A stretch of 64,000 nucleotides of DNA from positions 364,291-428,290 of the forward strand of contig NZ_JACHEM010000006.1 of NCBI RefSeq assembly GCF_014207445.1, given 5' to 3'. The notes beneath the pieces are model-generated. The model saw nothing but the letters and a program-made list of their open reading frames with translations. It had not been told where the DNA came from and searched no databases. Numbering within the stretch: the first letter of the stretch is position 1; each line of letters begins with the position of its first letter. The stretch is from Streptomyces candidus. Its GTDB lineage: Bacteria > Actinomycetota > Actinomycetes > Streptomycetales > Streptomycetaceae. A program made the translations under genes and the position numbers. Positions 35,327 to 45,029 of this stretch are shown one piece after another.

Positions 35327-36441
35327 TCCTTCTCCTCCACGTTCTTCTCCGTCACGTTCTTCTCCGTCACGTGATCGAATTCGTCCGTGACGACGGGATC
35401 GGTGGTCCCGCTGCCCGTCCAGGTCACGGTCAGCTCCCCCAGTGCCTCCTCCTGGTCCAGCTCGACGGCCTTCTCCCGGTACAGCTCCAGAAGGGCGAGG
35501 AAGCGGGCGACGACGGTGAGGGTGTCCGGTGCGTCTTGCACGAGTTCCTGAAAACTCGCCGCGCCCCGCTCGCGCAGCAGCTCCACCACGGCCCCGGCCT
35601 GCTCCTGCACGGACACCAGGGGGGCGTGGATGTGGTCGACGTAGACCTGGGGCTGCGGCCTGGGCTGCATGGCCTTCACTGCCAGTTCCGCGAAGCCCTG
35701 GGCGCCGATGGTGATGACCACCTCGGGCAGCAGCTCGGCGAGCTGTTCCTCAAGGCCCACGGTGCGCGGGTGGCGCCGCCCCTCGCTCTGCCGGCGCTCC
35801 TCGAAGATCGCGGCGATCCTCTTGTACGCCCGGTACTGGAGCAGCCGGGCGAACAGCAGGTCGCGGGCTTCGAGCAGCGCCAGGTCCGCCTCGTCCTCGA
35901 CCTCGGCGGTGGGCAGCAGCCGGGCGCACTTCAGATCGAGCAGGGTGGCGGCGACGACGAGGAACTCGGTCGTCTGGTCGAGGTCCCAGTCGGCCCCCAT
36001 GGCGCGGATGTGGGCCATGAACTCGTCGGTGACCTCCGACAGGGCGACCTCGGTGACGTCCAGCTTGTGCTTGGCGATCAGCTGGAGGAGCAGGTCGAAG
36101 GGCCCCTCGAAGTTCGCCAGCCGGACAGTGAACCTGCCGTCGGACGGCTCGGGCGGCGGCTCTCCGGTGGCCCCGGACGACGGCCCTTCGGAAGGTTCGC
36201 CCGGCGCCTCTTCGGAGGCCCCGGACCGCGCCTCTCCGGAAACCGCCCCGGACTGCGCCTCGCCGCCGGATCCCCCGGACGCGGCCTCTTCGGGAGTCCT
36301 CACGGTCGGCTCCCCGGCCGCGGCGCCCGTGTCCCCCGCGGCACCCTCCGCCCCCGGCCCACGCCCCAGCGGGCGGCGGGACGAGGGGCGGCCCGGTGCG
36401 TCGTCTTCAGGAGTGGGGGCGGGAACTGCGGGCGGCGTCAA
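35323..36441 (-). CDS. scpA: Segregation and condensation protein A
   Basis: A 372-residue kleisin. TTG at 36441 has AGGA upstream; GTG at 36468 would add nine residues but has no ribosome site. The first 110 residues are Pro/Ala/Glu/Ser low complexity, unusual in length. The conserved core begins FTVRLANFEGPFDLLLQLIAKHKLDVTEVALSEVTDEFMAHI, the SMC-neck-binding N-terminal domain, and ends with the C-terminal winged helix FLALLELYREKAVELDQ. The tail repeats VTEKN twice, encoded by a 15-base direct repeat. It closes the SMC ring together with ScpB. Confidence 0.95.
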   Translation of the reverse strand: MTPPAVPAPTPEDDAPGRPSSRRPLGRGPGAEGAAGDTGAAAGEPTVRTPEEAASGGSGGEAQSGAVSGEARSGASEEAPGEPSEGPSSGATGEPPPEPSDGRFTVRLANFEGPFDLLLQLIAKHKLDVTEVALSEVTDEFMAHIRAMGADWDLDQTTEFLVVAATLLDLKCARLLPTAEVEDEADLALLEARDLLFARLLQYRAYKRIAAIFEERRQSEGRRHPRTVGLEEQLAELLPEVVITIGAQGFAELAVKAMQPRPQPQVYVDHIHAPLVSVQEQAGAVVELLRERGAASFQELVQDAPDTLTVVARFLALLELYREKAVELDQEEALGELTVTWTGSGTTDPVVTDEFDHVTEKNVTEKNVEEKE

Positions 36442-36504
36442 GGAGGGTCCTGGGTACGGGCGGAACACGGTGGAGGGGCAGCCGCGAGGCTACCGCCGCA
36501 CCGG

Positions 36505-37110
36505 TCAGCGCCCGCGCAGGCGCCGTACGAGGATGCTCGCGTCGCCGCGCGACTCCAGATCGGCGAGTACGACGGCGACCGCCTCCCGGACGATCCGTCC
36601 CCGGTCCACGGCCAGGCCGTGCTCGCCGCGCAGCACCAGGCGCGCGTGCTCCAGGTCCATGAGTTCCTCGGCGGAGACGTAGACGGTGATCTTCTCGTCG
36701 TGCCGCTCGCGGCCGCTGGGCCGCCGGTTGGCACCGCGTCCGCCCCGGCGGCGTGGCTGGGCCCCGGTGGGGGCCGGGACGGCGTTACGCGGCGCTCCAG
36801 GGGCCTCCTGGCTCCTGCCCGCGGCGGCCTTGGCCGTGGCCGCGGTGGCACCGGCGGTTGCAGGACCGGAGGTCCCTGCCGGCGCGGCGCCCTCGCCCTC
36901 CGTTCCCCTGGTCCGCTGCTGTCCGGCGTCGGCCGCGGCGCCGTGTCCGGCGCCCTCACCGCTTCCGTCGGCGGGACCCTGGGCCGCGGGTTCGCCCGCG
37001 GGCGCCGGTACCCTGGCCGGCTCGCCGTTGGCGCCGGACCTGCGGTTGGAGGACTGGAGCCCCATACCCCCGGTCGTGCGGAACAGTTCGTCGGCCCCCG
37101 GCAGACTCAC
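36505..37110 (-). CDS. Ribbon-helix-helix-like protein paired with ParA
   Basis: A 201-residue protein. GTG at 37110 overlaps the parA stop (GTGA); an upstream GTG at 37122 is an alternative. Residues 1-135 are Gly/Ala/Pro-rich and basic (GAQPRRRGGRGANRRPSGRERHD). The C-terminal 65 residues read KITVYVSAEELMDLEHARLVL...RIVREAVAVVLADLESRG: a beta strand followed by two helices, the shape of a ribbon-helix-helix dimer. In plasmid systems ParA ATPases often pair with such proteins. Here it sits between parA and scpA in a coupled operon, so it is a good candidate for the ParA partner or DNA adaptor. I know no assigned function. Confidence 0.78.
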   Translation of the reverse strand: MSLPGADELFRTTGGMGLQSSNRRSGANGEPARVPAPAGEPAAQGPADGSGEGAGHGAAADAGQQRTRGTEGEGAAPAGTSGPATAGATAATAKAAAGRSQEAPGAPRNAVPAPTGAQPRRRGGRGANRRPSGRERHDEKITVYVSAEELMDLEHARLVLRGEHGLAVDRGRIVREAVAVVLADLESRGDASILVRRLRGR

Positions 37111-38273
37111 TCGGCGTGACACCGGGCGAGCACCTCCCTGGCGAGCTGGCGGTAGGCGGCGGCGCCCACGGAGTTCGAGGCGTAGGTGGTGATGGGCTCA
37201 CCGGCGACCGTGGTCTCCGGGAAGCGCACCGTCCGGCCGATCACCGTGTGGTAGACGTGATCGTCGAACGCCTCCACCACGCGCGCGAGGACCTCGCGGC
37301 TGTGCACCGTGCGGGAGTCGTACATCGTGGCGAGGATGCCGTCGAGCTCCAGGTCCGGGTTGAGCCGCTCCTGGACCTTCTCGATGGTCTCGGTGAGGAG
37401 CGCCACACCGCGCAGCGCGAAGAACTCGCACTCCAGCGGCACGATCACCTTGTGCGCGGCGGTCAGCGCGTTCACGGTGAGCAGGCCGAGCGAGGGCTGG
37501 CAGTCGATCACGATGTAGTCGTAGTCGTTCATCAGCGGCTTGAGGGCCCGCTGGAGGGTCGACTCGCGCGCGACCTCGCTGACCAGCTGCACCTCGGCGG
37601 CCGAGAGGTCGATGTTGCTGGGCAGCAGGTCCATGTTGGGAACGGCCGTCTTCAGCAGCACCTCGTCGGCCGACATGCCCCGCTCCATGAGCAGGTTGTA
37701 GACCGTGAGGTCTAGCTCCATCGGGTTCACCCCGAGGCCGACCGACAGGGCTCCCTGCGGGTCGAAGTCGACGAGCAGGACACGGCGTCCGTACTCGGCG
37801 AGGGCGGCGCCCAGGTTGATGGTCGAGGTCGTCTTGCCGACCCCGCCCTTCTGGTTGCACATCGCGATGATCTTGGCCGGGCCGTGATCGGTCAGCGGTC
37901 CGGGGATCGGGAAGTACGGCAGCGGCCGTCCGGTCGGGCCGATCCGCTCGCGGCGCTGGCGGGCAGCGTCGGGGGCGAGGGTGGCCGCGTACTCGGGGTC
38001 GGGCTCGTACTCGGCGTCGGGATCGTAGAAGTGCCCCTGGGGGACCTCGTCGAAGTCGGCGAAGCCGGTGGTGGACTTATCGCCACTCTGGTCGCCGGCC
38101 ATGGCGTTCACGTGTAGGCCGTCCATGCTCTGGTGGGATGTCGTCGTCATGTGCTGGTGGGTGGCGAAGGTGCGGACCGCGACCGAGCCGACAGCTTCGA
38201 GCCCTGTAGGGCTCTGGCCCTGCGCAGGCGTCCCCGGTTGACCACCTCCGGGAGTAAATGTCGACTCATTCAC
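37107..38273 (-). CDS. ParA-family chromosome-partition ATPase (orphan)
   Basis: A 388-residue protein from GTG 38273 with GGAGG upstream. The N-terminal 130 residues are acidic and Tyr-rich, not found in Soj-type ParA. The ATPase core follows: CNQKGGVGKTTSTINLG (deviant Walker A with the signature Lys), LLVDFDPQGALSVGLGV, YDYIVIDCQPSLGLLTVNAL. It has no adjacent parB or parS-like site; the classical parAB locus of Streptomyces lies near oriC. It is the chromosomal ParA paralogue beside scpAB, implicated in segregation in S. coelicolor as I recall. It is coupled to the RHH-like gene. Confidence 0.93.
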   Translation of the reverse strand: MNESTFTPGGGQPGTPAQGQSPTGLEAVGSVAVRTFATHQHMTTTSHQSMDGLHVNAMAGDQSGDKSTTGFADFDEVPQGHFYDPDAEYEPDPEYAATLAPDAARQRRERIGPTGRPLPYFPIPGPLTDHGPAKIIAMCNQKGGVGKTTSTINLGAALAEYGRRVLLVDFDPQGALSVGLGVNPMELDLTVYNLLMERGMSADEVLLKTAVPNMDLLPSNIDLSAAEVQLVSEVARESTLQRALKPLMNDYDYIVIDCQPSLGLLTVNALTAAHKVIVPLECEFFALRGVALLTETIEKVQERLNPDLELDGILATMYDSRTVHSREVLARVVEAFDDHVYHTVIGRTVRFPETTVAGEPITTYASNSVGAAAYRQLAREVLARCHAE

Positions 38274-38614
38274 AAGTCGTCTTACCTCCTTGGGACGTGA
38301 CCAGGAAACTTATCGATAGGTCAGCGTGGCACCATGCCGACGGTCGCCGACTCTATGGCGTGTCACCGCTCCGCAGCAACACAATCCGCCGGACCCGGGT
38401 CGATGTGTCGGCAACGGAACCCCTCTGTGTCAAGGGTGCGCGAGGGCGTACGCGAAGCACGCGCGCCTGGTTTCAGGGGTGCGCGAAACGGTTAAAGGGT
38501 TACGTTCGCGACGAGTTGAGCGAGTGTCGCAAAGCGCCCGGATACGCGTCCGGCCGGACCTCGCGGGAGCAAGGTCCGGCCGGGCACGTGATGTTGACGA
38601 CGCCTGTTGACGCG
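38274..38614. other. 341-base gap between ald and parA
   Basis: The part next to ald holds a hairpin terminator (listed). The region 38290-38400 is lower in GC, contains TTATCGATAG and should carry the parA promoter. No small gene is convincing. Confidence 0.5.
38549..38582 (-). terminator. Hairpin terminator of ald
   Basis: A 12-base-pair perfect stem (CCGGCCGGACCT and complement) with a 10-base loop, 33 bases downstream of the ald stop. Confidence 0.7.
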
Positions 38615-39739
38615 TCAGCCGAGGAGGGTGTTCAGCGCGACGTGCGGGAGCTCGTGCGCCTCCGCGACCTCACGGTAAACGACCTGGCCGTCATGGGTGT
38701 TGAGACCCTTGGCGAGCGCCGGGTCACGGCGCAGCGCCTCGGCCCAGCCGCGGTTGGCGAGCTCGACGATGTACGGCAGCGTGGCGTTCGTCAGCGCGTA
38801 GGTCGAGGTGTTCGGAACGGCACCCGGCATGTTGGCCACGCAGTAGAAGACCGAGTCGTGGACGTTGAACGTCGGCTCGGCGTGCGTGGTCGGGTGCGAG
38901 TCCTCGAAGCAACCGCCCTGATCAATTGCAATGTCGACAAGTACACTTCCGGGCTTCATCTTGGCGACGAGCTCGTTGGTGACCAGCTTCGGGGCCTTGG
39001 CGCCCGGGATCAGCACGGCGCCGATGACGAGGTCGGCCTCGACGACGGCCTTCTCCAGTTCGAAGGCGTTGGAGACGATCGTCTGCACCTTGGTGCCGAA
39101 GATCTTGTCGGCCTCGCGCAGCTTGTTGATGTCGCGGTCGAGCAGCGTCACGTGGAAGCCCATGCCCACCGCGATCTGGGTGGCGCTCCAGCCGGAGACG
39201 CCGCCGCCGATGACGACGGCCCTGCCGGCCGCCGTGCCGGGAACGCCGCCGGGGAGCACGCCGCGGCCGCCGACCTGGCGCATCAGGTGGTACGCGCCGA
39301 CCTGCGGGGCGATCCGGCCCGCGACCTCGGACATCGGGGCGAGCAGCGGCAGCGCGCGGTTCGCGGTCTCCACCGTCTCGTAGGCGATGGCGGTGGTGCC
39401 GGACTCCAGCAGCGCGTCCGTGCACTCGCGGGAGGCGGCGAGGTGCAGGTAGGTGAAGAGCGTCTGGTCCTTGCGGAGGCGGTGGTACTCCTCGGCGATG
39501 GGCTCCTTGACCTTGAGCAGCAGGTCGGCGGAGGCCCAGACCTCGTCGGCGGTGTCCAGGATGCCCGCACCGGCCGAGACGTACTCGGCGTCCGTGATCG
39601 AGGAGCCGAGACCGGCGCCCTTCTCGATGACGACCTGGTGGCCGTGGCGCACCAGCTCGTGCACGCCGGCCGGGGTGATGGCCACCCGGAACTCGTTGTT
39701 CTTGACCTCGCGGGGGATGCCGACCTTCACGTCGATCAC
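38615..39739 (-). CDS. ald: Alanine dehydrogenase
   Basis: A 374-residue NAD-dependent enzyme that interconverts L-alanine and pyruvate plus ammonia. Family motifs include VGIPREVKNNEFRVAITPAGV (substrate site Arg), VVIEKGAGLGSSITDAEY, LFTYLHLA, and the NAD loop VIGGGVSGWSATQIAVGMG. DIAIDQGGCFEDSHPTTH and the YALTNATLPYI end are also present. GTG at 39739 is used; a second GTG three codons in has better spacing from AAGGA. It is read on its own, with a terminator before parA. Confidence 0.96.
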   Translation of the reverse strand: MIDVKVGIPREVKNNEFRVAITPAGVHELVRHGHQVVIEKGAGLGSSITDAEYVSAGAGILDTADEVWASADLLLKVKEPIAEEYHRLRKDQTLFTYLHLAASRECTDALLESGTTAIAYETVETANRALPLLAPMSEVAGRIAPQVGAYHLMRQVGGRGVLPGGVPGTAAGRAVVIGGGVSGWSATQIAVGMGFHVTLLDRDINKLREADKIFGTKVQTIVSNAFELEKAVVEADLVIGAVLIPGAKAPKLVTNELVAKMKPGSVLVDIAIDQGGCFEDSHPTTHAEPTFNVHDSVFYCVANMPGAVPNTSTYALTNATLPYIVELANRGWAEALRRDPALAKGLNTHDGQVVYREVAEAHELPHVALNTLLG

Positions 39740-39876
39740 GGTCCTTGGAATCTGGGGGATAAAACGGGCAATGCCTTGCATGACCAGGCACGGAAGGCAT
39801 ACCTGGGGAACGCCACGGAGTGACGCGGCAAAGCCAGTCTAATGAAGGATTTCCAGCTGTCTAGCCTTACAAAGCA

Positions 39877-41937
39877 TCAACCTCGAACGGATGCGCTGCG
39901 GATTTCGTAGGCTGGAGCCGCCTCTTCCATTAGCCTCTCCGCTGAAGCCCGGTACAGCCGGGCGGCCGTCGGGTCGCCGAGCCGGTCGAGGGTGTCGGCG
40001 AGCCGCAGCCCGAGTGCGGCCTGCAGCCGCGTCTCCCCGGCCTGCCGTGCCCACTCCACGGCCTCCTGGCAGGTGCGCAGACATTCCTCGGGACGCCCCG
40101 CGTACTCCTGGACCCGCGCCATTTCGCTCAACGCCCTTGCGTGGCCCGGGAGATCACCGAGCCGCCGCATCGCCGCCGCGGCCGCCCGCCAGTGGCGCAG
40201 CGCCTCGCCGTACCGGCCCGCGTAGGTGTGCACCGCGCCGAGCCGCCCGTACAGGCGTGCCCCGTCCTCGCGCTCACCTCGGGCGAGCCGTTGGTCGAGT
40301 GCCCTTCCGTACCAGTCCGAGGCGCGCGAGTAGTCCCCCATCTCCTGGTACGCGCCTCCTACGGATTCCATGGCGCGGGCCGTCGCGTAGGGGTCCTGGG
40401 CGAGCCGCCCGGCGTCCAGGGCCGCCCGGTACCGGGACAGGGCCTCCGCGGTACGGCCGGTCTGCGCGTCCAGGTCGGCCAGGTTGAGCAGCGCTGCGGC
40501 CTTCTCGCGGTGCAGGTCGCGCCGCTCGGCGACGTCGAGCACCAGCCGGTGCAGCCCGTACAGCTCGGGAGCCGCCGCCTCGGTCCCCCGGTGCGCGGCC
40601 AGCGCCCGCACGAGAGCGGCGACCAGGCGCCGCGCCAGGGTGTCGAGTCCGCCGTCCTCGACCGCGGCGCGGGCGGCGGCGAGCAGCGCGGGCTGACGGA
40701 CGCGCAGCCACTCGGCGGCTTCCTGGGCGGAGGAGAAGCGCAGCGCGCGGGGCAGTCCGGCGAGCCTCTTGCTGGCCGCGGAGCCCTCCGGCTCGGTGAC
40801 CGCACGGCACGACTGGAGCTGCCGCACGGTCCGTTCCAGCATCCGGGCGCGCGCCAACTGCCTTTCGGCGGGCCGTTCCTGAGCCTCCGTCAACTTCAGC
40901 AGCAGCGGCGCCAGACATCCCGGTACGAGGTACTGCTCACCCGCGGGGTGCAGCAGCCCCTGCACCGCGAAGTCGTCCAGCGCGCTCTGCGCCGCCGACA
41001 CGGAGCACCCGGCGAGCGCCGACGCGGTGTGCGCGTCGACCAGGCCGGCGGGGGCGAGCGCCAGGAGGCGCAGCGTCCGCGCGGTCGGCTGCGGCAGCGA
41101 CTCGTACACCAGACGCAGCGCACGCGCCAACGGCCCTGATCCTTGCGCGTGGTCGGCGTCATCGGGAAGGTCGTGGAGGTGCTTGGTGACGTCCGGGACC
41201 GAGTAGGTGGGGCGGGCCGCGAGCCAGCCGCCGACCAGGACGAGTGCGGCGGGCTGCCCGCCGCACTGCTCGGCCAGGGCGTCGGCGGCTGTCGGGTCGA
41301 CGGTGATGCGCACCTTGCCGGTGTAGTGCGCGAGGAGGGCGACGGCGGACGCGGTGTCGAGCCCGCCGAGTGTGCAGGGCCGGACGTCGGGAATGCCGGT
41401 CAGCGGCCCTTGGGAGGTGGCCACGACCAGGCATCGCGGGTTGTCGGGGAGCAGCGGGTCGACCTGCTCGGCGTCGGACGCGTCGTCCAGGACGAGGAGC
41501 GTGCGGCGCACCGCCAGGGCTTCGCGGACCATCTCGGACAGGGTGTCCGCGTCCGCGCCGGCCGGAGCGGCGATGCCCAGTTCGTCGAGCAGGGTGCGCG
41601 CCGTCTCCTCGGTGGGCACGCGTTCGCCGCCGGGTGCGGTGAGGCGGGCCCGCAGCGCGCCGTCCGGGTAGTCGTCGGCCAGCGAGCGGGCCAGTTCCTC
41701 GGCGAGGGCGGTGCGCCCGGAGCCGGGGCGTCCCGCGATGAGCAGGACGCGGGCCCGGGGTTGCTTGCGGCCGGTGAGGGTGTCCAGGCCCGTGCGCTGG
41801 ATGTCGGCGCGCAGTTCCTTCAACTCCCGTTTCCGGCCGAAGAACGCACCGGTCGCCCAGTCGTGGGCCGATCCCGCCGCGGGGGCGGCCGTCGTGACCG
41901 CCGCCGCGCCGCTGTTGCCCACCGCCTGATCCGTCAC
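39877..41937 (-). CDS. NB-ARC/TPR protein (AfsR-like without the SARP domain)
   Basis: A 686-residue protein from GTG 41937 with GGGAG upstream. The N-terminal NTPase has FFGRKRELKEL, P-loop IAGRPGSGRTALAEELA, RRTLLVLDDASDAEQ (Walker B) and VVATSQGPL. A helical/winged domain with LRLLALAPAGLVDAHTASALAGCSVSAAQSALDDF follows, and TPR repeats fill about 480-680 (AALLNLADLDAQTGRTAEALSRYRAAL and others). Such STAND ATPases act as signalling switches. No DNA-binding domain is visible, so it differs from AfsR itself. It lies upstream of ald, 137 bases away, in the same direction. Confidence 0.88.
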   Translation of the reverse strand: MTDQAVGNSGAAAVTTAAPAAGSAHDWATGAFFGRKRELKELRADIQRTGLDTLTGRKQPRARVLLIAGRPGSGRTALAEELARSLADDYPDGALRARLTAPGGERVPTEETARTLLDELGIAAPAGADADTLSEMVREALAVRRTLLVLDDASDAEQVDPLLPDNPRCLVVATSQGPLTGIPDVRPCTLGGLDTASAVALLAHYTGKVRITVDPTAADALAEQCGGQPAALVLVGGWLAARPTYSVPDVTKHLHDLPDDADHAQGSGPLARALRLVYESLPQPTARTLRLLALAPAGLVDAHTASALAGCSVSAAQSALDDFAVQGLLHPAGEQYLVPGCLAPLLLKLTEAQERPAERQLARARMLERTVRQLQSCRAVTEPEGSAASKRLAGLPRALRFSSAQEAAEWLRVRQPALLAAARAAVEDGGLDTLARRLVAALVRALAAHRGTEAAAPELYGLHRLVLDVAERRDLHREKAAALLNLADLDAQTGRTAEALSRYRAALDAGRLAQDPYATARAMESVGGAYQEMGDYSRASDWYGRALDQRLARGEREDGARLYGRLGAVHTYAGRYGEALRHWRAAAAAMRRLGDLPGHARALSEMARVQEYAGRPEECLRTCQEAVEWARQAGETRLQAALGLRLADTLDRLGDPTAARLYRASAERLMEEAAPAYEIRSASVRG

Positions 41938-42111
41938 GGGCCACGCTCCCGTCCGCCTGCGCACATACCCCGCCGCGACTGCGGTCGGGCTTTTTCGAGC
42001 CTAGTTCACGCTCTGCGACGATCCGGGGGGAGCGCGGCGGACAAGTCGCCCGATCGGATCAACAGTTTTTATGACTGGAGACTCTTCGCCGAACGGCTCT
42101 CGCCGTGCGGG

Positions 42112-42732
42112 TCAGAAGGGCCGCGCGGGCCACGGTGCCTCCGCCGGACGCAGGGCGTCCAGTCCGTCGCCCGCCTGCGCCGCGGCGAGCGCGAGCGCCC
42201 CGATCACCAGACAGGTGTTGTGCAGCTCACCGGCGAGCGCGCCGCGCACCAGCTCCGCGAGCGGTACGCGTGCGTGCTCCATGTCGGCCTCCTCCTCGGA
42301 CACCGCGAAGCGCTCGCCCTCGCTCTCCGAGAGGTCCCGGGCCAGGAAGATCCGTACCGCCTCGTCGGAGCCGCCCGGAGAGGTGTACACATCGGCGAGC
42401 ACCCGCCAGTCCCCCGCCTTGATGTGCGCCTCCTCGTAGAGCTCGCGCTGGGCGGCGCGCAGCGGGTTCTCGCCGGGCACGTCCAGGAGTCCGGCCGGGA
42501 TCTCCCAGAGCTTGTGCCGCACCGGGTGGCGGTACTGGCTGAGGACGGCGACACAACTCCGGTCGTCCAGGGCGAGGACGGCGACCGAGCCGGGGTGCAC
42601 CTGGTAGTCACGGCCCGCCACGGACCCGTCGGGCATCACCACCCGGTCGGTCCGGACACTGGTCTTCGCCCCCTCGAAAGGAGTCACCGACTCGGTGACC
42701 TGCCACTCCTGGGGGGTGTCCTTGATCGCCAC
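42112..42732 (-). CDS. Nudix hydrolase, ADP-ribose pyrophosphatase-like
   Basis: A 206-residue enzyme. GTG at 42732 has GGAGG five bases upstream. The Nudix box is GLLDVPGENPLRAAQRELYEEAHI, with His in place of the last Gly. It is preceded by SQYRHPVRHKLWEIPAG, typical of ADP-ribose pyrophosphatases (NudF-like). It should split ADP-ribose or a related dinucleotide to AMP and a phosphosugar. It follows pyrG at 76 bases in the same direction. Confidence 0.92.
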   Translation of the reverse strand: MAIKDTPQEWQVTESVTPFEGAKTSVRTDRVVMPDGSVAGRDYQVHPGSVAVLALDDRSCVAVLSQYRHPVRHKLWEIPAGLLDVPGENPLRAAQRELYEEAHIKAGDWRVLADVYTSPGGSDEAVRIFLARDLSESEGERFAVSEEEADMEHARVPLAELVRGALAGELHNTCLVIGALALAAAQAGDGLDALRPAEAPWPARPF

Positions 42733-42807
42733 GTACGCCTCCATGCAACGAGAAAACCGGGGCAAGAGCCTGAAAAGCCCTACCCCGGTCAACCGTAACG
42801 CCTGTGA

Positions 42808-44475
<1,668 letters not shown>

Positions 44476-45029
44476 GGCCAAGGCGGGGCTCCCGTGGTCG
44501 CGAGGTGAGGATGCGTTTCTGGCCTCCCACCGGTGCACATCGGTTGAATCACCGGTGATTTCGGGGGGCGCCGTCGCTGCGGTTCGGGGGGATTTGCGCC
44601 CACCGCTCCACGGGCTACCAGGGTAACAGTGACTCCGGGAGGCTGCTTCCGGCGCCCGTCGCGGGCCGACGGGGAGCAGGGGTTCCGCGCGGAATCGCGG
44701 CCTCTTAGTCCGAGCGCCTGTGAAGACGGTTCGGAACGGGCGGGACCCGAACGGTCAGCACTACGGGCGCCTGTTCGAGCCATCTTCACCCTACGATCAC
44801 ACCGGAACCACCTGCGCCTCACCCGTTCGGTCCCCTCCCCTTGCGACCACCTCACACGGATGAGCTTCGTGCAACGTATCCTTCACGGAACATCGCTGCG
44901 AGCCGGCCGGTGGCGAAGGCACCAACCCCGCCCGCTCCCGGACCCCGAAGCTCGTCGTCGAAGATCCCCTGACCGCAGAGGCCCCCTTCCGAACGGGGGT
45001 GGACGTGGCCGTTCGACTGGAGATTGCAC
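44476..45029. other. 554-base divergent region between pyrG and the GH15 gene
   Basis: This is one of the largest gaps in the window. Short open frames here lack ribosome sites and recognisable products. Lower-GC patches occur near 44615-44635 and 44780-44880 and probably hold promoters. No structured RNA was recognised. Confidence 0.45.

Noticed and set aside
37107..38273. ParA as the oriC-linked parAB locus
   Set aside because: There is no parB, no parS-like palindromes and no dnaA/gidB neighbours. The scpAB context shows it is the paralogue.
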